NCBI GenBank assembly: GCA_012064385.1
Contig: QRDG01000132.1
Location: 670,962 to 734,961, forward strand
From: Puccinellia tenuiflora
Lineage: Eukaryota > Streptophyta > Magnoliopsida > Poales > Poaceae
DNA length: 64,000 nucleotides
Direction: 5' to 3'
Shown: positions 21,188-30,755 of the stretch, piece by piece
Layout: each line of letters begins with the position of its first letter
Numbering within the stretch: the first letter of the stretch is position 1
Program-made: the position numbers and the translations under genes
Notes under the pieces: generated by a model
The model's database searches: none
Told to the model about the DNA's origin: nothing
What the model saw: the letters and a program-made list of their open reading frames with translations, nothing else

Positions 21188-24100
21188 ACATCCCCAAGCT
21201 TAACTCATGCTCGTCCTCGAGTATGAAAGTGATAAAACTAACATGAACTTTGCAATATAATAACAACATGGATATAAAAGATGATTGCTACTGTTACATA
21301 AAGTCAAATTATTCATTAATTCAAAGAAGTAGCAATATGCAAACAGTTTATAAAGTGATATCAAGTATTCAATGCAAGGATGTTCAATGATAGTTCACAA
21401 AGTGTAACATAAAAGATAGTAATATGGACCACATGTATGCAATATGATAAGTAAGAACATCCTATACTGGTCATAGAGTGAAGATGAAAATCTGAATGTA
21501 AAAGGTGGATACTTTGGAAAAGATGTATAAATGAGTAGAGGTAAAACATGCATAAGTTTTATCTATCCTCCAAACTATTCTACTTAAGTTATTGATTGCA
21601 ATGGTAATACTTGGTGTCAAGCTCTCATTCCCCTAACATAGCATCTTGAATGATTAAAGTTTAATGTGAAAGCAAATATGAGTAGTGGCCTTGATAAAGC
21701 AAAGGTTAGATGTCTCATGCCCCTTGAATACAAGTACCTACACCATGATTACTCATCTTGGGAAACAAAGCAAGTTTAAGTTATCTATCATTGTAAGTAA
21801 TAATGGTATTACCAAGAGCCTCAACTGGGGTACCTCTTGTCCCATGATATGGATCAAGCCCACATCAAAACAACAAGACAAACAAACATAATGAACAACC
21901 TCAACACCCTTTTTATTTACCACTTTATATAGCTTTTTATTGTAGGGTGTATCACAGAAAGTTCAAAATAGCATGTAAGTAAATTTCCACCATGAATGAT
22001 GCATGGCTTAGATTAGCGGCCCAGGTTTCTCTCTAACCATTTATACAAACTCATTTAAACTTACTCTATTTCCACATTATTTCACCATGATAGGCATCCA
22101 TAAACAAAAGTACATGATATCAACTAAATAAATGATGGAACATGTTGAAAGCTTTGCATGTGACAGCACATATGGGCTAACTCCCAACCTTAAACATTTA
22201 TCAAGCCACTATCATCATAATATTAATCACAATGGTTCATGTTTATTAAATATAAGTAAAGTGTGCATCAAGTTCGCGAGAGCTTTTTAACCAACTTTTC
22301 CCATTACAATAAATAACATAATCATTTTCATTTAGAGGTATAGATAACACAAATAACATGATAAACATACTCGGAATAGCATAAAGCTAATAGGTAGATA
22401 TGGTGGACTCACTGGAAAACTTTGGTTGAAGGTGTTGAAAACAAGTTTTTACTTGTTGGAATTTTTGGGCTAGCAAAAGGGAGAAAGATGACCATCTAGA
22501 TGCATGCATGAGTGTCCATAGAACTAACTAATTCATGTCAATCAAGGTGAAATAACATACATCATCAAAACATGAATAAAAGATAGCTCATGATAAAACA
22601 TTTGCAAATTATTACTCATAAAGAAGCTCATGAATCATGCAACTATATGTGTCATTAAAAATCAGCTTAGCCATCCCTTTTCCCAATACAATAAAAGCAT
22701 GCAAGATATTTCAACCCATATTTCCAGTAGCTTTCTCATATATAAATGATAGTGGTGGTCTCAGAACAAAAATCAAACCAAAACAAAAAACAAATAAAAG
22801 ACGCTCCAAGTTTATGCGATAAAGTGCATTGATAGAAAAACAGAAGTTAGACGTGTACAAACCGAGAGTGTGTAGGTACAGTGGGGTTGTCTTCACATCC
22901 CCAAGCTTATGGTTTTCACCATCCTTGGATAGCTCTTGGTGCATCTCCTCTAATCCCTGTGAAAAAACTTCAAAACACCGTTTCTCCCATTTCTTTTCTG
23001 TGGGGTGACATTAGTAGTGATAGACAAATGCATTACTTGCTGCTTATAATCCTAAGACAAAAATTCATGTGAATGTCTAGAAAGTGTATAATGTTGTATG
23101 CCTATTAATAAACTCAATTGGATCAACAAGATTCAAGTTAAAAGTTCAAAACATGCATCAAACAATATTGGACAGAATCTGTCCAGAAAACTGACAGCAG
23201 CAAAACGTATTTTTATACCTGACTTAAACATGTCTAAAAATTATGAACAAATGTATGAATACAGAGGATGAAATGTTGCAGTGACAGTAAAAATATCAGC
23301 TTATTCGGAGTTACAGAATAAGAATTAAAAATCAAACCATGCACAGACATGTGCTGGAATGAAATCTCCGCATGCAAAATAACAACTTTCTCAAACAAAA
23401 TGGGTAAAACTTGGCACTTTATTAAAAATTCTAGAAACTAAACTAAAAACTAAGTCTCTTGTTACAGCAAGAGGACACAAATAAAATAAAAACAACCGGG
23501 TTGCCTCCCGTAAAGCGCTTTCTTTATAGCCATATAGCTAGGCTTACTTACTCGGTATCAAGATGGTTGGAGTGAGGTGGCTTGGCATCCCCAAGCTTAA
23601 ATTCTTGTACTTACTTGATATATGTAGGGTGAGCCTAGGGGTAACATCCCAAGCTTGAGTGTTTGTCCCTCTTGATCTTTGTTTATCACCCTCAACTTTT
23701 CCACTTGAAAAGTTCTCTTCACACATAACTCATCATAAAACTTGATTAGAGGGGTTAGTGTCTCCATAAATTAAATCTCCATAGATACAGCAAAGACATA
23801 TAATGAGTTGATTATACACATTAGCTAATATTACCATGGTTTTGCATTGCTCTTTGATCAATAGAACCACACAAAACACAAGTAATGAGAGTAATGCAAA
23901 ATAAAGACAGAATCTGTCAAAAACTGGACAGCCCGTAAAGAGTGAATTTTCAGAGGCACTTACGTTGATCAAACCAAAAAAAACTTTGAACTAATGAATT
24001 GTGTATAAATAACTGAAGATTTCTGTCGTAAAATATCAAGTCAAAATTCCTTTTCTGTGATTTTTAACATTTTTCGCAGTGAAGCTCAGGAATCTGTTTT

Positions 24101-24300
24101 TTGGACAGCACATCACTATTGTTCAATCCCACCTCTCAAAAGAGGTTATTTAATGATGCTCACATAGGAATAAGAATTGAAATGCAAAAGAGAGCATCAA
24201 GAGAAAAATATGAAAAACATTTAAGTCTAACCCACTTCCTATGCATTGGGATCTTGTAAGAAAATAAATCAATGAAGCATATAGTAATTAGCATAGGAAG

Positions 24301-24774
24301 TTAAAGCAAGTGCAACATTAAAACTTTCAACATAAAGAGAGGAAACATAATATTATTGAGATATTTAGAGACATGTTTCCCTCTCTCGTAATAAATTTCA
24401 GTGCCATCATGAACAAACTGAACAACATAAGTATCATATAAAACATTCTTGTCATGATTCACATGCATAAAAGTATTATTATTACTCTCCACATAAGTAA
24501 AATCCTTCTCATTAGTAATAGTGGGAGTAAAACTACCATAGCCATCATTGTAATCATCATATATAGGAGGCATATCATAATCATAAGAAATTTTATGCTC
24601 AATAGTAGGTGGACTGAAAAGATCACATTCATCATTATAATCATCATATATAGGAGGCATAGTATCATCAAAGCAAATTTCCTCCTCAAAGATTGGGGGA
24701 CTAAAAAAGATCACATTCATCAAAACCGGCATCCCCAAGCTTGCAATTTTCCATAGCAATAGCCACAATGACAT
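24301..24774 (-). CDS. Repetitive acidic ORF of unknown role inside the Gypsy element
   Basis: An open frame of 157 codons near the PBS end of a non-autonomous Gypsy element. It contains two tandem-like copies of a unit with FSPP...MPPIYDDYND (MPPIYDDYNDECDLFSPP, then MPPIYDDYNDGYGSF), rich in Asp, Tyr and Pro. A third, shorter trace (FFSPPIFEEEICFDD) precedes them. The C-terminal part (VVQFVHDGTEIYYERGKHVS) is not repetitive. I do not recognise a domain. Its position downstream of the PBS would suit the remnant of gag or of a pol spacer, but this is inference. The frame may be kept open by composition rather than by selection. Confidence 0.4.
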   Translation of the reverse strand: MSLWLLLWKIASLGMPVLMNVIFFSPPIFEEEICFDDTMPPIYDDYNDECDLFSPPTIEHKISYDYDMPPIYDDYNDGYGSFTPTITNEKDFTYVESNNNTFMHVNHDKNVLYDTYVVQFVHDGTEIYYERGKHVSKYLNNIMFPLFMLKVLMLHLL

Positions 24775-25022
24775 TCAAAGAGATCATACTAATAACATTG
24801 CTACTAGCATGATTGTTATGCAAATAAAGTTCCATAGGTTTTTTTAATTTTCTCTTCAAGCATCATGACCAATTTCAAGATAAATTTTATAAAGCTCTCT
24901 AATTTTTTTGTTGTTTTCCATTTTCTAATTATTTTGGGTTTTTGATAAATGCAAAACTGAGAAAAACTTCACAACCAAACAAGTTAAAGAGGAACCTCCC
25001 CAAGCTTAGTTAAGCGCTACGC

Positions 25023-25040
25023 TCCCCGGCAACGGCGCCA
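25023..25040 (-). promoter_or_regulatory. Primer-binding site (tRNA-Asp type)
   Basis: On the minus strand TGGCGCCGTTGCCGGGGA lies 10 bases after the LTR end. It is complementary to the 3' end of plant tRNA-Asp and is the PBS of many plant Gypsy elements of the Athila/Tat group. It fixes the minus orientation. Confidence 0.85.
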
Positions 25041-25050
25041 GAAAAGTACT

Positions 25051-26480
25051 TGATAACCCCCAAGAGCAGGGGATCACTGTAGCACCTCTCAATGTGGAAG
25101 TAGGGTATCGATCCGCAGGAGCAAGAAGGAAAAGTTATCTATTCCCTACAACTAAAGTGTCACAAGTTTTAGTTGATTATGCACTAAACAAGTTTAAGGA
25201 ACAAGATGGTTGACTTAATGGATGGAGGTTTAATGTAACAAAACAAAAATGTAAAAGTGTCCCAATCCTCTTCAATGCAAGAGGACAAGACAAAGGTGTA
25301 AACGGTGTTTGGAAATAAGGCCTAGGGATCATACTTTCACTAGTGGACACTCTCAACAATAATAATATAATTGAATACATAGATTTTTCCTCTTCACTAT
25401 GCTACCCCAAACTATCCTCTGGTTGGATAACGAACACCAATCCATTGTGTAGGGCTATAAAAGCACACCTTAAAGTTGCATTCCACATCTAGGGACACTT
25501 CATGCTTGTCACTATCCGCATCCAAAGATAGTACTAACAAACACCACAATACCATAGAGACATCCAACACAAAAAATAACTCATGATAAGTATTCATGTA
25601 ATCTTTATCCTAAGAGCCACACACGGTGCACACACTGTCAACTTCACACCATGGGACAAAGGTGACTCCGGAAATTACATTAATAAAACCACTTGAATAG
25701 CATAATTTATAAGATAAAGAAGAGTACCATCTATGGATTCAACTAGATTACAAAGCTCATGATCACATAAAGATCACACCATGGGAGAGAGAGATAAACC
25801 ACATAGCTACCGGCATGAGCCCTCAGCCCCGATGAGGGACTACTCCCTCCTCATCATGGAGACGGTGGAGATGTCGTTGGGGGAGATGGAGATGATCTTG
25901 CTGTAGATGTTGATGATGAACACGCCGGAGGGGGGTGGAGCCCTCCGGAGGTGGATTCCGGCGGCGTTTCCCCCCTCCGATCTTCTCCGGCGGCAGCCTT
26001 CTGCCTCTCTGTTTCTGTTTTTGTGTTTCTCCGCCGCCTCCTTCTGGAAAACATCGGGGGACTATTTTTATAGTCGGTTTTACGTCACGAGGTAGCTTCG
26101 GGAAGAAGGATCGACACAAACGGAGCCACGAGGCCCAAAAGAGGTGGGCCCACGTGGCCAGGTACAGGGGCCGCGTGGGGCACCCTATTTTGGCCCTCCA
26201 GCCTCTGTTTGCTTGCTTCCTTCGCTCCGAGGTCTTCTTCCTTCCAAGATAATGATCCCCGTAAATTTGCAGCTCATTATGACGTAGTTAAGGCCCTGAA
26301 ATAAATAAGGAAAGAAATAGGGGTTTTCTGCATGCGCAGGATTAATTCCATAAAAAGGGGAAATCATTATTAATTACCAAAAATCATTAAATAACAGTAA
26401 TATACCCCTTATATGATGCAAATATGAGTGGAATACAAGTATTATAGTGCAAAGTTCATGTATGCATTTTACATGCATCA
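25051..26480 (-). repeat. Gypsy 5' LTR (1,430 bp)
   Basis: Direct copy of 19758-21187. A minus-strand TATA box (TATAAAAATA, 26063-26072) lies upstream of a CT-rich leader. The outer edge at 26480 abuts the coding part of a CACTA TNPA-like gene. Confidence 0.88.
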
Positions 26481-27228
26481 TCTGCTGACTGCTTGTACTT
26501 CACAAATGCATCCCAGTAAGTCTTCTGCTTCGCTAGATAGCCTCCGAATTTTGGAGTAATATTATTCTTCTGATACTCTTGCCATAATGTTTTCTTCCAC
26601 TGCCGGAATAGTTCGGCCATCTTCTTAAGAGTAAACACCTTGACTTTGTCCCTCAATGCAGCTGTGTCGTCCTCTTCCTCACATTCTGGGAGGGTGAAAT
26701 GTGCCATGAGGTCATTCCAAAGACCATCTTTGTACCTTTGGGCTTATGCCACTCTCGAACGGTGATCGGGACGTAATCCCTAACCATAACTCCGCATTGT
26801 TTTACAAATTTCTTTGCAACCTTTATGGGTTCCAACGGTTCGCCCAGTGGTGATATCTTTGTAATTGTATAATGCGCAGATGGGGCCAACTTTTTGGCCG
26901 GGCCTCATTTGGAACATTTGCTCGATGTGGAGGCCTAAGAGAAGAAACATTCGTCAATTCATATATATATAATGTATCTACTGATCATCGGACTTCATAT
27001 ATATACCTCGCCGGACTTTGTTAAGGGTCCATCATCGGAGCCGTCGCCTTCTCCATCATCAGAGGCGTCGGCTTCCCCCTCATTTTGGTCGACCTCTTCA
27101 CCCTCACCGGATGGGTTCAGATACATCGAGGGAGATTCGGGTGGATCAGCACTGGGGGCGTTGTGGATTATGTCCTCGAGAATTTCTTCTTGTGTTAGGT
27201 CTCTGCGGATTGGACTAGGTGGTTCCAT
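26481..27228 (-). pseudogene. CACTA TNPA-like gene, 5' part
   Basis: Exon 1 runs from the start at 27226-27228 (MEPPSPIRRDLTQEEIL) through an acidic stretch to 27007, followed by a GTATAT donor. An acceptor (TTAG) near 26935 opens exon 2, which carries KISPLGEPLEPIKVAKKF, VREWHKPKG and, after a one-base shift near 26700, LKKMAELFRQWKKTLWQEYQ. This matches the plant En/Spm-type TNPA/transposase_24 pattern, the protein that binds element ends. The gene stops at 26480, where the Gypsy LTR starts; the 3' half is gone. The same exon-1 organisation occurs in element B (45900-46100), which supports the splice model. Confidence 0.7.
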
Positions 27229-27442
27229 AGTTTCTGCCAAATGCACACAATATCATTATCGCATACAATATTGCTACTAGTACATAAAAATACAAAAATA
27301 ATACTACATAAAAATACACCACGAATAATATCACAAATACATCTAGAATAATCCAATTACATAGCTCGGGTCCATTATTTTTTAAACCTAATACATCATG
27401 AATAATATCACTAATACATCTCCCATGCATTAACCCCTCAAA

Positions 27443-27841
27443 CTAACTTCGACCGGTTCCTGAGCCGCGGGGTGCTGAGCCGCCGGCGCTGTCCATCCAA
27501 AGAGAAGGAACCCTCACATGGTCATAGCTCACATGATAAGGAACCCTCTGAACACACGACCAACTATTGCTATAATGCCTATCCAATAGATACATGTAGC
27601 GATGGACGTGCTCGTCCTCCTCTCTGATACGGTGATGGACCACCTCCTCGGGGGCCGGCTCCCTCTGCACCGAGCGTGGCCCACGCGACTGCCACCAAAG
27701 AAGATCCGGGTCGACGACATCACCCGGATTCCTCACCAAACTACGCGTCCCGGAAGGTAGCACCTCCCAGTGCCAGCCGGGCGGAGCCCAGTCCCGCACA
27801 TCGCCCCTCTGATCCAACAGGGACATCGTCGCCGAGAACAA
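27443..27841 (-). CDS. CACTA-associated ORF of unknown function
   Basis: An open frame of 132 codons (probable start MSLLDQRGDVRDW, fifth codon of the longest frame). It is rich in Arg, Trp and His and includes PPGWHWEVLPSG and DRHYSNSWSCVQ. I recognise no domain. Such frames are common inside Triticeae CACTA elements between TNP2 and TNPA, and it lies in the same orientation as both. It has no stop, but its AT-rich 5' flank is non-coding repeat. Confidence 0.4.
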   Translation of the reverse strand: MFSATMSLLDQRGDVRDWAPPGWHWEVLPSGTRSLVRNPGDVVDPDLLWWQSRGPRSVQREPAPEEVVHHRIREEDEHVHRYMYLLDRHYSNSWSCVQRVPYHVSYDHVRVPSLWMDSAGGSAPRGSGTGRS

Positions 27842-28209
27842 TAAACTAAAAAAACCTAAGTCAAAATTTCTATTTCTACACTAAAAAAGTAATACCAATT
27901 TAACTTAGTAATAAAATTTCTAAAGTACCAATTTAACTTAGCAAAATTTTTATTTCTACACTAAAAAAGTAATACCAATTTAACTTAGCAAAATTTCTAT
28001 TTCTACACTAAAAAAGTAATACCAATTTAACTTAGCAAAATTTCTAAAATACCAATTTAACTTAGTAATAAAATTTGTAAAGTACCAATTTAACTTAGCA
28101 AAATTTCTAAATACCAATCTAACTAATCTAAAATTTAACCTAAAATTAAACTACCCAAAAAATCTACCTAATTAACCGATCTAAATTTAAACTAACCTAA
28201 AAATCTACC
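27842..28209. repeat. AT-rich short tandem repeats
   Basis: Imperfect repeats of AAAATTTCTA...ACCAATTTAACTTAGC, with several copies between about 27850 and 28110. No gene. Element B has a comparable but different AT-rich array at 46101-46740. Confidence 0.75.
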
Positions 28210-28229
28210 TAATTAACTGATAAAAAAAC

Positions 28230-28650
28230 TAACCTCGAGCGGCGAGGAAGGCTCGAGCAGCGGGCGCGGAGGACGGCGGGCTCGAGCAGCGGAGGACGGC
28301 GCGCTCGGGCGGCGGAGGAGGCGACGGCGAGCGCGGAGGACGGCGCGCTCGGGCGGCGGAGGACGGCGCGCTCGGGCGGCGGAGGAGGCGACGGGCGCGC
28401 GGGGATGGAGGGCGCGGATCGGAGGACGACGGGCACGCGGGGACGGAGGGCGCGGATGACGGCAGGCGACGGGCGCTCGTGGACAGAGGCGACGGGCGCG
28501 TGGCGGCGGAGGCGAAGGGCGCGCGGCGGAGGAGAGCGGCCGGCGGCAGGAGGCGACGGTGGCGGTGGAAAATTTCGGCAGCCTGACGGCGCTAAGTCAC
28601 AAAATGGCCTCCGGTGTCGCGGTCTGAGCCACGCACCGGGGAGACGGCCA
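28230..28650. repeat. GC-rich block with GGAGGACGGCGCGCTCGGGC repeats
   Basis: Several direct copies of a 20- to 25-bp GC-rich unit (28290-28390), followed by GACGGGCGC-type repeats. The open frames on both strands follow from composition. The position upstream of the TNPA-like gene on the minus strand suggests a leader or CpG-rich promoter; this is inference. Confidence 0.6.
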
Positions 28651-28663
28651 GCTTTATACACCC

Positions 28664-28822
28664 CCTTTAGTCGCGGGGCATAATTAAAACCGCGACTAAA
28701 GGCATGTCTTTAGTCACGGGTTCAGCCACACCCTGCGACTAAAGGGGGTGGGGGCGGGGCGGTTTCAGATCCAAAGATTTAGTCGCGGCTGGTGGTATGG
28801 GCCGCGACTAATGGCCCAAAAA
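28664..28822. repeat. CACTA subterminal-type repeats (TTTAGTCGCGG)
   Basis: Inverted and direct copies of CTTTAGTCGCGG and CCGCGACTAAAG lie within 160 bp. This motif type binds TNPA in En/Spm-like elements. The stretch 28823-29219 beyond it is AT-rich and non-coding. Confidence 0.75.
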
Positions 28823-29219
28823 AATTTCGTGCGCTGGGCCAAAAATGCGCTCGCGCGCCGTTTTCGCGTGCTGTTTTCTCTGTTTTTTCAAATCTGGCAT
28901 AATTTAAAAAACATTTGAATATTTGAATGAATTTGAGAAAACTTTCAACATGAAAAGTGCTTGAATTTGAATAAGTAATCCAAAACCATTTTCTGTTTTA
29001 TAAAATAATTATTGTAACTCTACAAACTATTAACAATTTTTCCATTTTCAATTAAAAAATGGATTAACTAATATTTTTTTGCATATTTTCGAATCTTGGA
29101 GCCAATGACAACAGTGGATCATTTGATAATAACTAGTTCATCGACCGAATACAAATCATTTGTCCTAACCAATGACAACAGTACGGAATGACAACAGTGG
29201 ATCATTTGTCCTAACAATC

Positions 29220-29753
29220 TTAGTCATACTCCTGCATAGGTCTATAATACTTGTCCTCGTAATCGTTGTCGTCATTGCTGTCATCGTACGGCGCTCGTGG
29301 CTCCAACCACGACGGGTGAGCATGCCTGGACTGGATGTGAGGGTAGCGCAGGCGGGGGTTATCACCGGCCGTGATGTAGTCCATGACGCTCTGGAGAGTC
29401 CGGCCACCCCACCACAGCTGACGGCCATCCTCATTGAAGTTCGAAGGAGGCGGGCCATCCTCCTCGTACCTGGCGAGCGCCCTCTCACGTCGATTGATGA
29501 AGAAGGCATCCCAAGTCGGGCGGTAGTCGGGCTGCCAGCGGGGATCCATCCGCTACTCCGGCGTGAGCTCGAGGTAGTAGTGGTTCGTGATGGCCGCCTG
29601 GCGCGCCACACCTTGAGGGACAGGAGGGACCGGCACGCCTCCGGCGCTCAGCCATCAGCCGGTGGGGACAAGGTAGCCGGGCGGGCAGGGGTAGTTTGAG
29701 GCGCAAAGCGCCTCCGCCTGAGGGTAGGTTAGAGTGGGTACGGTGGAAGCCAT
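29220..29753 (-). pseudogene. CACTA-associated ORF with two in-frame stops
   Basis: A minus-strand start at 29751-29753 (MASTVPTLTYPQAEAL) opens a frame interrupted by TGA at 29655-29657 and TAG at 29553-29555. The same frame then continues with DPRWQPDYRPTWDAFFINRR, WWGGRTLQSVMDYI and PSWLEPRAPYDDSND to 29220. It has no domain that I can name, but the same type of frame recurs in Triticeae CACTA elements. Lack of frameshifts over 178 codons suggests that it was coding until recently. It lies between TNP2 and TNPA and points the same way. Confidence 0.55.
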
Positions 29754-29865
29754 GGGAGACTGATGAGGTTGCAGATATGAGTTTAGATGTGATATGGCAA
29801 TGGCGGCCAAGCCTACATATATATAGTGAGAAATGGCGGGAAGACGAAGGCGGGAAGCGGTGGAA

Positions 29866-30018
29866 GAAGCACACGGATCATGTGTTTCCTTCGAGCGCTT
29901 GTGAGCCATTGGATCAGAAGCACACGGATCATGTGTTTCCTTGTAGCGCTTGTGAGCCGTTGGATCAGAAGCACACGGATCGTGTGTTTCCTTGTAGCGC
30001 TTGTGAGCCGTTGGATCA
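29866..30018. repeat. 48-bp tandem repeat, three copies
   Basis: Units begin with AAGCACACGGATCATGTG and end with GAGCCGTTGGATCAG. The period is 48-49 bp with few differences. Because 48 is a multiple of three, frames stay open on both strands, but this is probably not a protein. Confidence 0.85.
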
Positions 30019-30039
30019 GGTGTGTGTCATTGGTTAGGT

Positions 30040-30160
30040 GTGCTCCTTTAGTCCCGGTTCCAGCTACCAACCGGTACTAAAAAGGTGAAGAGAAGGCACA
30101 CATATCAACGCTCCTTTAGTACCGGTTCCAGCTACCAACCGGGACTAAAAAGGTGAAGAG
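30040..30160. repeat. CACTA subterminal-type repeats (CCTTTAGTCCCGGTT)
   Basis: Two inverted-repeat units, each TAGTCCCGGTTCCAGCTACC followed by AACCGGGACTAAA or a close variant, about 75 bp apart. A matching unit occurs in element B at about 47700-47745. Confidence 0.8.
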
Positions 30161-30342
30161 TTGCCCTATATAAGTACCCACCATGAGGAGGAAAAGGAAG
30201 AGGAAGAACAAGAGAACGGCAACAGCAGAGAGAGAAGACAGAGGACTCCTCAATGCACGAGCTTCTCAAAGATGTCGTTGGGCAGTGACCTATGACATCT
30301 TCGAGGGGCTTGGCATAGAAGCGTTCTCTCAGTGCTAAGAGG

Positions 30343-30705
30343 GTTCTATCTAGAAATCCTTCAGTTCATCGACCGAATACAAATCAAATGGTTTCACCTG
30401 CATACGTCCTACGGTGCATTTGATATGTGGGCACTCTCTAGCCACAGTTGGACTGTATGCAGGTGATACCGTGTGTTTTGTTCTATCTAGAAATCCTTCA
30501 GTTCATCGACCGAATACAAATCATTCGGATTCCCTGCATACGTCCTACGGTGCATTTGATATGCGGGCACTCTCTAGCCACCGTAGGACTGTATGCAGGT
30601 GAAACCGTTTGTTTTGTTCTATCTAGAAATCCTTCTGTTCATCGACCGAATACAAATCATTCGGATTCCCTGCATACATCCCGACGGTGCATATAGTCAA
30701 AACAT
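30343..30705. repeat. 136-bp tandem repeat, about 2.6 copies
   Basis: Units start with GTTCTATCTAGAAATCC at 30343, 30480 and 30616. Each contains GTTCATCGACCGAATAC, which also occurs singly at about 29136. The array lies just downstream of the TNP2 stop (minus strand). Open frames across it come from the repeat. Confidence 0.88.
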
Positions 30706-30755
30706 ACGGTTTGTATTCGCATATAGCCATTATTACACATCACGAACATCCCTAT

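Larger units (their letters stand above)
21188..25050 (-). other. Gypsy interior without pol
   Basis: AT-rich, largely non-coding. The PPT (CATCCCCAAGCTT on plus) lies at 21189-21201. The same motif recurs at 22896, 23586, 24730 and, as variants, at 23645 (one C fewer) and 24995. ACAGAATCTGTCCAGAAAAC-type sequence near 23170 and the GGTTGCCTCCCGTAAAGCGC block near 23500 are common in Triticeae Gypsy 3' regions. One repetitive frame lies at 24301-24774. No RT, integrase or protease signatures were found. Confidence 0.7.
19758..26480 (-). mobile_element. Non-autonomous minus-strand Gypsy element, complete LTR pair
   Basis: Two direct 1,430-bp copies (19758-21187 and 25051-26480) flank a 3.86-kb interior. 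On the minus strand the LTR runs TGATGCATG...GGTTATCA. A tRNA-Asp-type PBS lies inside the right-hand copy and a PPT (AAGCTTGGGGATG) inside the left-hand copy, so the element points left. The interior lacks recognisable gag-pol domains. Equal LTR length with only scattered differences suggests a young insertion. The flanks differ (GGGAG left, TCTGC right) and belong to different elements, so no target duplication remains. Confidence 0.85.

Noticed and set aside
28209..28683. GC-rich frames of 92 and 150 codons
   Set aside because: Opposing frames over short tandem repeats; no recognisable protein.
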